DNA from: Alligator mississippiensis | Lineage: Eukaryota; Chordata; Crocodylia; Alligatoridae | Length of the DNA: 64,000 nt | Assembly (NCBI RefSeq): GCF_030867095.1 | Contig: NC_081827.1 | Coordinates: forward strand, 210,361,310 to 210,425,309 | Direction of reading: 5' to 3' | Part shown: piece by piece, positions 36,401-50,637 of the stretch | Layout: every line of letters starts with the position of its first letter | Numbering within the stretch: position 1 is the stretch's first letter | Position numbers and translations under genes: made by a program | The notes under the pieces: model-generated | Database searches by the model: none | What the model saw: only the letters and a program-made list of their open reading frames with translations | What the model was told of the DNA's origin: nothing

Positions 36401-39400
36401 GCCTGTTGAGTCCCCTGAATTCTTTCCGCCGTAGAGTTTTTCATTTGTGGGTAAAGATGAAGTGCAGCTTTTGATTAGAAGGAAATCTTTTATAGTTAAT
36501 AAAAAGGGAATGAACGCTGGGATCAAATGGATCGTGGGAATTAGATGGAAATTATGGAACTCTCCAACAATTTCCACTTGAGCTTTCATTTTGTATTTGT
36601 TACATAACTCCTTCCCATCCACTCCCACCCCCACCCCTGCAAATGGGGACCCACGATGGAGCAACTGATGGACAGGGCTTTAATCTTTCCTCTGTCTTTA
36701 AGGTGCCACTATTTAGAGATAACAGGGAGACACGTATGACACTGCACTTGTGAAATCTGCAGGATAATTTTGGGGGGGGGGGGGCGAGGGACCCTTGCCT
36801 AGAAACTGCTCTCTAAACATTTGTCTCTACAACTAATTTTCTTCCGCTAAATTTATTTGGCCCATAATTTTAAACCTCCCTTGTTCTGTTTATCTCAGCC
36901 GCAGACACATTAACAATTAAAGGGAAGACTGTGGTGTCAAAGGAAGGAAGGTGACTGTAGACTGTATGATGATTTTAATTACTACAATTATTGGAAGATT
37001 ATTCAACAAGCATCATGGATTTGTTTACTGCATTGATAGGAAAGTCTGAGGAACATTTTCTGAGAATTTTATGTCTTTGGGTCACGTTCCTTACAAGGCG
37101 GCTGTGGCACAGGTTAGACATGCCAAGCTCAGCCCGCAGCAGGTTTGAAACAGCCAATGCTCGCGCTCTTAAAGCTTTCTGTATTAAAAGGAGTGCGTTT
37201 CGAAATAGGAGTTCAATTAGCAAGCGATTGGACCCATGTTTACTGAGCTACCCTTGCAGATAAGGCTGTGGGAGCAGCTCTGATGATGACATTGGCAACT
37301 TGGTAACATTTTCAGGAGAGGCACCTGCCATATTGCTTCGGATGCAAATCAAAATCCAAAAGGCATCCTACATCCCAGGTCCCTTGACTTCCACTCCTGC
37401 CTCCAGCAGGGCTTATCAGACAGAGAGGGAAGCATTTACACAGGTTTAAGTTAAACGCGAGATTAGACATGTTTGCCCAAACTGAGCACCTGGAAAGGGA
37501 AGACCCCCCCTCCCCCCCGCACTTCTGAGACTGCCTCCCTCTGCTTTTTATGAACCTCGACGGCGGGGTCTGACTCGATGTTGATTTGTGACTAAGAGAA
37601 CTGTCTGCCCGCGGATATAGAGACGTGGGAATGTCATGGGCACGATGATTGACGTGACAAAGTGCTCTTCAGTCCACAATGACCAATAAATCCTGCTGCA
37701 GGTTTTGCCCATTAATGAACTGCTGATCTGGAGGAGGAAAATACCCTGCCTCTCCCCCATCCGTGCGCTCCCCTCTCTCTCCCCCTGTCCTGCCATCAGG
37801 ACCGGGGAAGACGCTCAGTGTGCTCCTTCTGTGTTCTGTAATTACTGGAGCTAAGGTGAATTTCAGCTCAGATCATGAACCATTTCACGTTCAAATGCAA
37901 GCCTGCAGTACTTTCCTAGTGGCAATTAGGAGCCTATTACAAGCCATTAGATTGATCAATGTACCTTAAACAATGTGAATGATTTATATGGCGAAGAAAA
38001 AGCCTTCTTACATCCATGGTACTGTTCCAGAGACCAACCTGGCCCTGTGAGTCCATCCATCACAGCTTTAAACAACAAAAGCTATCTATTTGGAAAACTT
38101 ACAGCCAAAGAAACAGGCTCGATTCCTTGGTCTGGAGAGGCATTCGAGCTTTGTCTGCCTGGCAGGAGGCGCAGGCTAGAGGGATTCAGAAATACAGGGC
38201 GAGGGGGGGGGGAGGAGGGTTTGCTGGCTTCCAAACGGATTAATTCACCTCGTACCTGAAAGAAGGAAACAAAGAGATTCCTGACTGCTTCCTAAACAAG
38301 CCCCTGCTCTGCTGTGCACAGGCACTGCGACGAGAACAGCGCTGCTTTCCACCTTTAACGAAGTGCTCGGGCAGCTTTGTAGCCTTTTAATTGCAGCGGG
38401 GGCACAGAGCCACGAGCCCTCGGAGGTGCGGCGGCCGCGCGAGCCGAGCCCTAGCCCTGCCAGAGCCCGCCGCACCAGGGCTAATTATTCCAGCTAATCT
38501 CAAAAGAAACAACATGACAAAAGACATGCGGCGATCCAAGCCAGAGCAGCCCCCCTGCAGGCCTGGCTCTGGTGGTAGTTGTCTCCTTGCAAAGGACACA
38601 TTGAACTTCTCTCCAGTTTCTAACAGCGTGAAAGTTAGGAGCTGGGGGAGGACACTTGCCAGCTCTCTCCTAGGCTTGCCCACAGTCGCCTCGCCAGGGG
38701 CAGGACCCCATGCCTGTGTCCCACCGCGTCCTCCACCCTCCTTGTGTGTCTCCGCCAAGCCCCGGGGGCCGGGGGCGCGTGGGTCTGCTGGGATCACAAG
38801 GCGGCTGCGGGGCTCCCTTTGCCTTGCCCCCGGCGTCCTCGGAGGGCTCTGACTGTCAGCCCCTGGGCAGAAAACACCCGCCCTCTTTAGATGCCCCTGG
38901 TGAAAATCTTTGCTCAGGAAGTGTGCCCAGGAATTACATTTGCAATGCTGCCTTCTCCTGGGAATTAAATCCCAGGCACCACCCGAGTGACGCTGTTAAC
39001 TAATAAGGGAGTCGAAACATTCATTTTCCACATGCCAGTGACAAGCTGCTCTAATGTTTTCTCCGTTGTCATCTCCAGAAATCACTTCGGCTCTTGTCAG
39101 GAGTAACCCTTTTATCCCATCATCACGTTAGGAGGAGGAGGAGGGAAGCACGGTGCAGCAGGATCGCTGCAAAGCAGAGAGACAGGGCACGGGTGGCAGA
39201 GCCCAGCTACGGAGATGCCCCTTTTGTTACAAGGACCAGATACCATTACTTCAGGATCTCTCTCCCCACGTTGTTCATATGACACTGAAGACGGTTCGCT
39301 TACTAATCTAGTTAGCAACTGCCTTCTTTTCCTGATACAAAAGGGATTAGTGAAATGCAGCGTCTACCATGTAAACCGATCGGTAGACGCAATAGGAAGG

Positions 39401-41500
39401 CACGAGCTGTCCTCCCCCTTCCCCATAGGAGATCCTGTAATGAGAGAGGGAGTGCTTCTGCTGAGGCTGTCACTAAGCCCGCTTCTCCCCTTTCTTCCAG
39501 AGCCTGCACCAGAAAGAGCTTAACACAGAGAGCCGGCAGTGTGTCCAGCTTACCTTAAAGTTGTCCTTTTTCTGAGACAGGAGACGGGAAAGGAGAGTAA
39601 AGCCCATAGAGGCCCCCCTCCAGGGCAGCGTCCATGTAGTCAGTTTGCTCTTATCGCAGCCTGCCCCCCTCCCCAACCTTGGTATCTAACATCTCAATCA
39701 TGGTGCCACCCTGCCCGGGACAGGTCCTGGCATCCCCCACGAAACCTCTGCACAGACACTTCCATCAAGTGCTTTCTTCAAGCCTAACCCGGGCACGTAT
39801 ACAGTACTGTCTCGAGAAAAAGCAGCCTGCGCCTTCATAACGTGCTGCTTTAGGCAGTTGCATTACATCTGGGTTGCATTGCCCTTTAATTATCGGTCTT
39901 CTTATTGTGATCAAGTGAATTTTTACTAATCTCCACATTTATTGTTTAGGTAAATAGATGCTGCTTTTAATCAATATGGAGGGCCACACCAATGCAACTC
40001 GAGGTAACTTAAGTCAACTGTAAAGAGTTCAATGTGTGTATAATTACAGAGGACGTCAACTATTCGCTTCAATCTAATTCAATGTTTCTCTACAGACCGA
40101 AAAAGAAAAAAAAAGAAGGAAAAAAAAAGAAAAAAAACCCCCAGAGAGGCCAAGCAGCAACCCAGCTGAACTTTGAGGTTGCTTAACAGATCGAAACTGC
40201 TAGGTGAATGTAAGCAGACGGGTGCAATACAACACTTTCTTCCAACAAAAAAGATTGATTGCATCTTGGCCCTGGCATTAAATGTGCTATTATCAGAAGA
40301 AGCTGAAATAATGCATAGTCACTTTAGAAGAAAGCAGCTTTCCTTTGCGAATATACCTATTATTTCAACAGTACTCAAGAACTGTTTCAATAGTGGCCGG
40401 GTTGTTGCTTACTGAAATACATTTGAATTGAATACATGTACACTGAAGGTTTTTTCTTATAAAAAAAAAAACATTTTAGTCTGAGTTATGCTTGAAGTTC
40501 TCATTAAATTTACCATTTGTAAAGGACAGATTAAATGAAAATGGCTTTTAGAAAAATAGAGCTGGAAATTATTCTGGCCTTTCTGACCTGGGAAAGGTGA
40601 TAATTTCCAGCAACACCAGATACTGGGCATGGATGGGCTTTTAGTTTCCGACCTCTCTGCAGCTGAACTCGTTCTGGGACTCCTCGGGAATTCAACTTTT
40701 TGTTCCATCATCTTAAGGACACGCTGAAGCGAAGCTGAGACTCGAGGACCAGGCTTTTGAGACAGAAGACGCAAGGCAAGTATGCCGAGAGTCATCTGTC
40801 ATACGTTTTAGATTTTCAGAACAAATGGCATTCATGTATGCCTCTGTAACTTCTCTCCGGTACAAGTCAACTGAGACGATCCTTCTTTCAGGATATTGAT
40901 ACAGATCTCTCCACCCCCGGGGATTTTAAATGTAAACCACCTATAGAGCATTTTGCAACATAAGAGAAACGTGGGAAGCGGATCCCACATCAAAGAACCG
41001 CTCTGATTTCTAGCACGCCTAAGTGATTTAGAAGCACAGCTCCCACTCGCCCTCAGTGAGAAGCGTGTTCTTGAGTCGGTGCTTTCGAAACGTGCACCCT
41101 CCGTTATCAGCTGCCAACTTCAGATCCGCGTTTACACGTCGGGGTGGCAGCAGAATCCGAGCTCCATATTGACAGTGACTCAGAAGTCGTGGCTGGCAAC
41201 TAGTTGAGTTTCTCTTTTGCAAAATGCAGTGAAATAGATTCGTAGGAGTCCTCGCTCGCTTTTCAATCATCTCTCCTGTCTACACTTGAGTTTTCTTTCG
41301 TGCTTTTTGTTCCGTGGGAACCAGCCAGAATCCAACTTTAGTCCAGACACGAAAACGTTTGATGTAAGATCCTTAACAAGGGGCGTTACCCTTAGGTTGC
41401 GGCTTGAACTGAAACAGAGGAGCAGAAAACATGCACGTCCTCTCTTCTCCCCCCCCTCGAGTTTCGGATCGTGCTAGTTAACACGTGCTTAGTTGCTCCT
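33470..41500. other. SP9 upstream noncoding region, repeat-poor, candidate regulatory domain
   Basis: I see no coding exon and almost no transposon-derived sequence over 8 kb, unlike the repeat-filled DNA on both sides. AT-rich islands with homeodomain-type cores lie at about 35100-35800, 36170-36330, 37540-37720, 37900-38010, 38460-38540, 39840-40080 and 40190-40420. Short open frames here resemble no protein family. Depletion of insertions around a developmental regulator is a known sign of regulatory constraint; here it is an inference from one sequence. Confidence 0.5.
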
Positions 41501-43215
41501 TTTAAACGGGACAAAAATCAAGCACGGGCTGTGCTGAACAGGATTTCACTCCATAACAATCCAAGAGAACTGAAAGCTGGGAAGCTTTAAGCCCCATCTT
41601 TCTACAGCAAAACATTTCAGATGTCTCCAGAATCCATACCGAACTTCTTTTTAACTTTTTTTTTTTTCTTAGCCTCAATTATATAGCTCCGAGTAAACCT
41701 TGACAAAGCTCCTAGGCTTGTTCAGTTCGAGACAGCAAGTTATACACAATCTCAAAACGGTGTATTTTTAACATGGTGTCTCAAAAAATCCTTCCCTAGG
41801 GCAGGAGGAGAGGCAGGCAGCACCCCCACGTGCTTCCTGCTGCTACATGATTCAGCACCTAGGAAGAGCAAATGACCACTGCACGGCAATGGGAACTTGT
41901 CCTGGGTAAGGACCGCAGGATCCCACTAGCAGTAAGACAGTCAGAGCAGTCCTGGCTAGTGAGAGAGCCTTTCTGAAAAACCGTACAGTGCAAATACCTC
42001 CTGGCCGGCTATGGAGAAGTATCTCCCGGTACTTCGTTTTGATGCCCTGAACTGTGATAAGTTAGGAACCACATTTGTCACAACAGATGGATACCCGCTG
42101 AGCCCTAGTTTATATAGAGGTAAAACTGTACCTTTGCATTGACTAGGCATCATGTTTGCAAAGGAGCCAGGCTATTCTGAGAGGAAATAAAGTCTAAGAA
42201 CATTTCATTTGACCAAAAGTGCAGCCTGGAAATAACACAGACCTCGTTTAATTAAAGATGTGCGATCAATGCAATCCACGGTTCAATGTTTAAAGGACAA
42301 ATATGTAAGTAAGAAACTGTCTAATCACAAAACTGAAGTATAGGAAGTTGGGAGAGCTTGCAGAAGTGCACAATACGGGGAGCTTTGAAGTTCTGTGCGT
42401 GAAACTCCACAAATGCAAACTATTTGCAACTGATCTCTCACATATACGGCACAGACACAGGGAATGTGGTTGGATGAGAGAAACCCCCTTTAAATTAGTT
42501 ACTTAAAAAAATCCAGTCAAATTAACACTTTGGTAGTTTAATATGTGATTCTCTTTTTGTTACACTATTTTTCAACCCAAGTTGCCATAGCAACAGCATA
42601 TATTTTTCTTTAATTTTTTTTTTAGCTGTTTGAAAAAAAATCTTGCCAGAATTCTTCCATAATAGCTTCCATTAACTGCAGTGACTTCTATTGGTGAGGC
42701 CAGGGCTGATGTCTCCTGCTGTCACAAGTCACTCACAAATCTAGCAGATGTTTTGTTTGATAAGGCCAATTTGAGCTTTATAAAACATGTATTTTTTCAA
42801 CTCTAAGGAGCAAATACCAGTAAGGATGAGATTCATCACTGATCGCTTGCCACCAGATAAGGTTCTTGATACCAGCTAAGGTTTTTGCAGGGGTAAGTTA
42901 AAAGAATCTAAAGGTCCCATTCATTTAAACAGCATAAAAAGCTCACACCAAAGGACCAGCAGTCAGACTCTTGCCTCTAAGAGATTTATACACTTGAGTG
43001 CCAAAACAGTGAGAAGTAGTCACTAAGCACTTCCATCACATAATATATTTTTGTTAAGCTCTTGAAGTAAATATGGTGGAAAAAGAGGGTACTTTGGCAC
43101 AAGTGAACAAAAGTTGTTACAAAATCAAATGCAGCTGAATACAGTCATAGCAAAGAAATATGTATATAATAGTATAAAATATTATTATATCATATTTCTG
43201 ATGCACTCTGTGCAT

Positions 43216-43218
<3 letters not shown>

Positions 43219-43253
<35 letters not shown>
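43219..43253. repeat. (CA)n microsatellite
   Basis: About 17 uninterrupted CA units. Confidence 0.95.
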
Positions 43254-43255
<2 letters not shown>

Positions 43256-44345
43256 GGGCTGCCCTAATAGTTTTAAACCAGTAATTTTTTGACTAAGGAC
43301 TAAATGCCTTCACTGTTACAGAAACTGCAAATTCTAGTGACAAACATCTTCAGCTTGATTGGTGTGTATATATTATTTTATAATTCTAAATCTAATTGTC
43401 CTTCTATAGCAATTTCTTTTTGGTGATCTGAAAGCAGTTTTATAGATATCAGGTGATACATTTTTGTCACATCTCTGTGAGGTATTACTGTCTCTATTTT
43501 GCATATGGGGAAACTGAGGCATTGTTATTTAAATGCCTTACTCCTTTTTTCTAATGTGGCAGTTTCACATTAGATTTAACATTTACGTTTTATGCTGCCA
43601 GATTTGACCATATCACATTTTTTAAATGTCAAAAATATAATTTATACATTCATATTGCAAATTACCTGAATTGCACTTTCCTTAACCTTGCGCATTCAAT
43701 AAACTTAATTACTGCAGCTATTCACATTCAGAAGGTTTTCTTTCTAACTGGAACAGCTAAAAACATTTGTTTGCGATGTAACTTTTGGTTTTTTAGCAAA
43801 TGCCATGGAATGAAAAACAGGGTTGTGTGACCTACCTAAGAGTTATAAACTAGAGTTTGTCACCTATGAAGGGCACCTAAAGCCTGTGACACAGACTTCA
43901 GGTTTTGTAAAAGGCAATAAAAGATAGTCATTTGTGATTGGCATATTACTGTCCTAGGTTATGGTGGTAATGTGTATGTTATATTAGCCATATCATAATT
44001 CTTCAGGTCTTTTTAATTTACTGATTTAGGAATGTTGCTACATAGTATGAGAGGCTTTTTTGCTGTACATCACTATCAGTAGTTGTTCCTCAGTCCTTAC
44101 TAATGTAAGTATGTCTATTAACTCCAGCAGACGTATGGTACTCTAGATTCACACCAGTGTAAGTGAGATGAAAATCTGGTTGTTGACTTCAAAGTGATTA
44201 CTTAAGTAAATAAAGATCATAAGATAAAGAATGCCTCATTTGTGTAGGCATTAAGGATTTTAATAATCCTGAATATTTACAGCAGCATATTTTAGTGTTT
44301 GCTCCATGTTAGAAATCATTTCAACTGATATATTTATTTTTGGTA

Positions 44346-44530
44346 GTGTTAGCTGTAGCTGTGATGGTCCAGAAATTATGCGAGAGGCAAGAATCTTTGG
44401 GGGCAATATCTTTTGAATGAAAAACATTCTTTTTCAGCATGTTTTGCATTCAAAAGCTGGTCCAACTTTATCCAAACTATTGAGTTGGTCTAATAAAAGA
44501 TACCATCTAAAAATCCTTGCCTCTCGCATA
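44346..44530. repeat. inverted-repeat-flanked dispersed repeat
   Basis: atgcgagaggcaag (about 44378-44391) pairs with cttgcctctcgcat (44516-44529). The interior contains ttggtctaataaaagat, a phrase I associate with a dispersed reptile repeat. The family is not named with confidence. Confidence 0.5.
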
Positions 44531-47500
44531 TTTACTTTTAAAATTCAGGAGGGATAGGAATCTCTTTTTGTATAGTTGAAATGGTTTTTTTCCTAGTGCA
44601 TACAGATCTCTATAATTAAATTACTTTTTCCATCATTTTAGAGTATTACTAGAACATAAGCATATGTTAATATGTTGCAGCTTTTAAGAATGCTGATCTG
44701 CAGGGGAATAGCATCAGGTCCAGAATTACAGTATCTGCTGGAGTTTCTCTTTTTGGTTGAGAGAGACTGCTGTGAGGGGGGGTGATCTAATATTCTTTGT
44801 TCATTCATGTCACTTTAAAAAAAAGTGAAAGAGGCACTTAGAGTACTGCAATTTAGAATGATCGATAATGTTCAGAATGTTCATTTGCACAATTGTCCAC
44901 TAGTTTTTATTTGCTGTAGCTGGGTTATTCAGTATAAGATCCTTCAATACAGTCAACAAATCTACAGTGTTGAATTAGTGACAAGTAGTACCTGTTCCTT
45001 TGTCACTCTGAATATTATTTCCATGTGCATATGACGAACTATGGGTGAGATGTGTTACATTTAACTAATAATTTAAAAAATGTTGCTCATTCTTGTCAAG
45101 TGCCAACTGTACTATAGTTAAAGTTGAGAGGCTCTTTTTCTTTTAAGGTGGACTTTAATAGCATGGTTCTGTGTTGCTCTGTCATCAGAGGATAAGCTAA
45201 GAGCTGTAGGAATACATAAAAACACTTTCAAGCACAGAGGTAATAAAATAGCCTGTACATGTACTGTGATCTTTACTAACAATTGCATCAAACACAGCAG
45301 TTTAATTTACTGTAGGCATCTGAAAGCATTTCTGAAATTAATAATACACACGCTCTTTAAAATGTACTCATGTCAAAAGTTGTGTCTCATTGTTGAACTT
45401 GACTATTTGAACAAGACTTTTAAAATAGTCCAATAATTTAAACAATTACACAAAATGCTTCTTGCTTACTTTTGAAGCAAAAAAGCTGCATTATGTTTAT
45501 AAAGTTGAACGTGTTTTGGTGAGCTCTACAAAAGGGATGTTCTTTGAAGCGTTCCCTGAAGAGAGCCTTGAGGCATCTCAATGTCTCAGATTGTGATTTT
45601 GTAAGTTTTTGATGGTAGAAGATTGTTTAACAAACAGTTCTGAAAAAATTTAAATTTTGATTAATAACATACAGTGCCACAGAATTTACATAATATAAAA
45701 TATGAAGGCTAACTTTAACATGTGGTAAGGGGGTATCTATTCCACATGGTTGGAAAAATGGGAACAGAAGCACATCTATTATCTGAGCAAAAGGGAGAGA
45801 GTAATTGCATTAAACCAATTAAACCATTCTTTAGGAGTATATTGAATAATTATGTCTACTTAGGCCAAAACTTTTCCTTTGTCTTTGTGAAAGGATGAAA
45901 TTAAAATCCCATATGTCCCCTTTCAAGGAATTCAGGATGCTCAGAATGCTCTTTGATATCCAGGCTGAATATTACTGAATAATACCCAGGACCCTTTGAA
46001 AACAAAGGGCCCTGGGCCTGAAACAGCATAGGAAGCAGCACAGTAGAAATGAACTATTTGCCTTATTTTATAATATTTACACATGCAAGTAATTCCACTG
46101 AGCTCAATACAATTAGCTGGGTTTAAAAGTGGAAACTGTTGAGCATGAATCAATTTTTATTGAGATTAGTGAGAGCTGATGTGTCCTCTTGAGTGGTCAC
46201 ATAGATTCCTTTACTCAATTTTGACTCCTCAGTATTGATTTAGCAGCCTGACTTTACCTGCCCACATTTTGAAAGTGCTGACCTTTAAGTTGGCAAAGGG
46301 AAATGGTACTGTATATTTGTTTGCCCTTAAATGAAAGACTCTCATTAACTTCAACTGGAACTGGATTGATAAATCTTCCCACACTATACTCCCTAAAATT
46401 TAATGGAATTCATGTGTATAAATTTGCTCCAGGACAAAAATTCAAAGTTTGCACAATGTTTATTCTGTTTGCTTTATGAGATTAGGTAGAAGGAATTGTT
46501 TGGCTATATTTTAAACACTTTAAATTCTAAAAACAAAAAAAGTATAGGTTGCATTCCTGTGTTGGAATAAATCAGGAACAGCTTTTTTTATTTTACAAAT
46601 TATTTTTTCTTTTACAGAAATATATTACTATTGATTAAAAATGGGCCATGGTGAATTCACCCTATTATTATTGTTAATGTAAAATTGCTTTGCAATTACT
46701 GACCTTACATAGCATAACCGCTCAAAACCAAGAATGACACACTGCCTTGAAACCATCTGTCTGTGTAACCCTCATTGATACCACGCTTGGCTTTGCACGT
46801 GGACTTGGAATACTGGGTAGCTACACAGATGTTCAATTGAAGGGGTTCACAGCATGTTTTTATGGGCAATTTGCCAGTTTTACATTACCCTTAAAATGCA
46901 ATGTTTCAAACATATGTATCCTCCATGGTAGTGACAGTAGATCTGAAATGTGGAATAGTGTTGATTAAAATACTGACTCTCCTTTCCCAACACACTATCA
47001 TCTAAAATAGACATCCACTTTAGGATTAGTCTGTTTTCAGATCAACATAGCATTTTTTTTAAATGAACAAGGTGAACCGAATGATGTTTGAAATTCTACC
47101 ATTTGATATTAAATGTACACATACCTGTGTTAACCATGGAGCACTGAAGAAAGGATATTTATGAAATATGCTTGTTTAACAAGAAGTACTAATAATGTAT
47201 ATTCTGCAGCTGAAAATTGCTTAACTTCAAGTCTGTTTCTGGAACAGTATGGCTAGGTTATAATCATACTCATGAGCTTTGGTAGTGTTTTTTTTTTTTT
47301 TTAAGTTTCCTATGATTTCACAACTTTTGGCTTCAACTTCACAAATGTTCTTGTATTAATAATGAACTTCATCTCAGAGCTTTCAGAGGGCAGAAGCCAG
47401 ACTGCTGTGAACACTAAAAAGTAGTTAGGAGTAATATGCAAGCTTTTAGGTTAACTAGTTGATATCCACCAAGATCATCCAGGGTTACAGATTCTCATTG

Positions 47501-48249
47501 CTGAATAAAATGTATGTCTTCATATTGTTCTATAAAACTTACTGAACCCCTTAACCTTAAATAAACCAAGAAAAAAATATCACCTAATCTAAATGACTAT
47601 TTAACTAGGATTGAAACAATATAATTATCAAATCAGTATAAAATCAAAAATCAAACAAGTTAGTACAATAGTAGACTAATTGATTAATAATAATTAATCA
47701 ATTGCTGCTAATCAATCAATATACACTCTAAGAAGTCTAAAAGGTGTCTGTCTGGTTATAAATTGCAACAAAATAACCACGGTAATTCTTATTTTTAATT
47801 TGAATATTTAAATCTCAAAACTGTTTTTTGTACAGCTTAGTTTCAGAGCCATTTATAAAGATTCTTATTAGGCTTTTTCAGCTCCACTCAAGCTATTCCA
47901 GTATAAACTTTTTAACTTGAGACTCTTAATGAGAAGGAAAAAACCTGTTTTTTAGTTTTTGGGGTTTTTTTACATTTATCTGAAATTACAGGTGACAGTC
48001 TCAAATCTCCTTAGAACTTTTAGGCACAACTACTTCTTAATGGCAGCCTACCTGCAAAAATATGTAGGACTATTTCAAATCAGGGAAATTTTTCTTTAAA
48101 TCTTTGTCTCTGCCTGTAATTTATGGATGTTATATGTGATACCATCTCTCCTTAAATTGTAGTTCCTAGTCCAATGCTAGAAATGGATAGACCACTAGCT
48201 TCTCCAGTCTAGGCTATGCCAAAAATAAATAGAAACTTCCAAGCTATGG

Positions 48250-48491
48250 GGCTACAGTCTGGGCTGGGCTGAGTTCCCTTCCCCAGCCTGATCCTAGTGC
48301 TGGGGAGGAGAACTCAGCCGGGCTGCTTTGAAACTCGAAACGCTTTGAAACTTTCAAAATGTTTTGACGAGCCTCGTTTTGTTTCAAGGCTGTTTCGAAA
48401 CCCTTTGTTTCATTTCTATTTCACTGTTTCAAGCTCAAAATGAGTTGAAACAGTGTTGAAATGAAACAGCTGGTGAAATTTCGCACAGCCC
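48250..48491. repeat. foldback repeat with GAAAC-rich body
   Basis: GGCTGAGTTC (48267-48276) pairs with GAACTCAGCC (48310-48319). A GAAAC/GTTTC-rich body follows, ending tttcgcacagccc. The same terminal phrase (tttcacacagccc) and GAAAC-rich body recur at about 56810-56965, so the two are probably copies of one family. Confidence 0.5.
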
Positions 48492-50637
48492 AACTAGTCA
48501 GCAGAAGGAGACGTCCTTGCATGTCTGCCTTGGAAGGCCATAGATAACTGGGGCAGTGCCCGAGGTAGTTTCTTGCTTAATAAACTCATTACAATGTCAT
48601 ATTGTGGGATTCACATTTTAATCCTTGCGCTTCCAGGTCTCTTAAGAGTTTTAACTTTATGAGATATTCATAGGACAAGTCAAGCTCTTCACTCCCAGCT
48701 ATTTCAGAAGTCCAGAAGATTCCAGCTATTGTAATTCCTTTCACGAATGGGACGTAAGTGTGACCATGGGGCCTCTCATTGTATAAATGTATAACATAAA
48801 CATGCTGTCTCTTCATGAATGATGCGTGCCTGCGGCGCGAGAGCATGGCGGTGGTAAGCGCGGAGCTCCCGCAGACGCCACCAGTGCTGGCGGCGGCTGT
48901 GGTAGCAGTGGTGGCAGGGGGGTGGTGAGCACCAACCAGAGGTCGGTGACCACCCACACAGTGGCAGCGCCTTTTTGTAGGGGGTGCACCGTCATGCTGA
49001 GGGGGTGCTTATGCACCTGTGTACACCCCCTACGTGTCACCCCTGTCTCTCTTCCTTCTAAAGGGGTTAACTTTCCAGATGAGGAGTGGACACTGACTAG
49101 AGGACAAACTCAGAATATATAATCAATTACCTAAAAATAGCAAACCTCAGCTGTGGGCTGATGAGTAAGAAACTTAATTTGTGGTGCAGTTGCTCTGGAG
49201 ATATCACCTTGTAACTTAGATTTTCTTCTCTAAAGATACCATCAGAACTCTCATCCCCATACAGTAGGTGGTCCAAAGGCTGCTTAAAATTATTATGGAA
49301 AATCCAAGAAGGATCAAGGTGCTTTTATGTTTTTTGAAGGTTTTTGTTTGTTTGCATGTTTTAAACAGAAAGGAGAGAACGCCTTCCAGGAAACAGGCCT
49401 AACCATTCAGCAGCACATAAGATAATACATCCATAGAAACCAAATTTGCTAAAATCTGGCCAAGAGAAAATTTGCCCTGAAGGTAAAAATACTCTGAGGA
49501 CAGAGGAGTTTGGATTCTTTTGCTCTGTAAACACAATGAACAAGCAGACTTTTTGAAGACTATTGTAAGGAACAGTTCAGCTCCTTTCTGGAATGAGATA
49601 GCAGTAGCAGCCTTTACTCCAAATCCCGGCATGCATCTATGCTTAAAACAAAGGGACTTTCAAGGCACATGCAGATGGAGGCATTTTGCTGGCCATTGTT
49701 TTGTGGAGGTTTGTGTGTTTGTGAGAGAAACAGAGAAAAACCAGAGAAGCTGAGGGATAAGGCAGCAAGAAAGAACCAAATACAGCCAGAATAAGGTTGG
49801 GGAGTAAAACAGGCCTAAAAAATCAAGCATTTGTGTTGAGTATTGTCTGGGCTTGGAACCATAGGCAAAGAAACAATCTCCTTTTTTTATTTCTCCTATT
49901 TTCAAGGAAATAGGATTTTGTATATTCATTACAAATAAGCAGAATTAGATAAAAAATAACTGACTTCATCATCAATTTCTTTTTCTAATGTAAACAATCA
50001 ATAAGACCCTGAACTTTGGCTAAGTGGGTGATACCACAAGTAAGATTCACTTTTCCAGGAGAGAAATTTTGAATCAAGTTGGAACAAAAAATGGAGGTGC
50101 TCAGAAAAAAAAGATGGCCAAATGTTTAAAAAAGACCTAAAACTAGAGCTGGCAACTATTTAAATGGAACTAAAATGAGATCTAATGTGGCTGGAGGCTT
50201 CACAAGAGAAATTAAAATAGCACTTGGACGTTTCTTGAACAGGACCAATTTTCTTTTGAGATACAGGGTCTTGGGAAAAATCTTAGGATACAGATGCACA
50301 ATGTCTTTATTGCAGAGTGAAACAGACACATATTATAGAACCTACCACTGTAGTACCTTTTTCAGCATAAAATTATCTATTGGAAAGTTAGGAGTAACTC
50401 CACACTGATGTAACTTATACTTCTGTGCCAATGATGTGTCCACTTCTACGGTTAATTTAAGTTTGGGATAGCCCTTTGCTCAGTGCAAACCATCTCCCCA
50501 CCATTTACTGGCTAGGGATTGCAATAATGCTTATTGCTGATTGCTAGGGATTGTTAGTTGTGTGTCCAGTCCTTGCTATGGAACAAAAATTAAGGTAAAT
50601 TATTCCAAAGTAACTGTGTTGTGTGTTGAGATCCTTA

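Larger units (their letters stand above)
41501..50637. other. gene-free AT-rich DNA
   Basis: Apart from the CA microsatellite, two foldback repeats and a GC-rich patch at 48820-49060, I see no exon, RNA gene or recognisable transposon protein. A 26-base ATTA-rich palindrome lies at 47678-47703. Confidence 0.5.
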
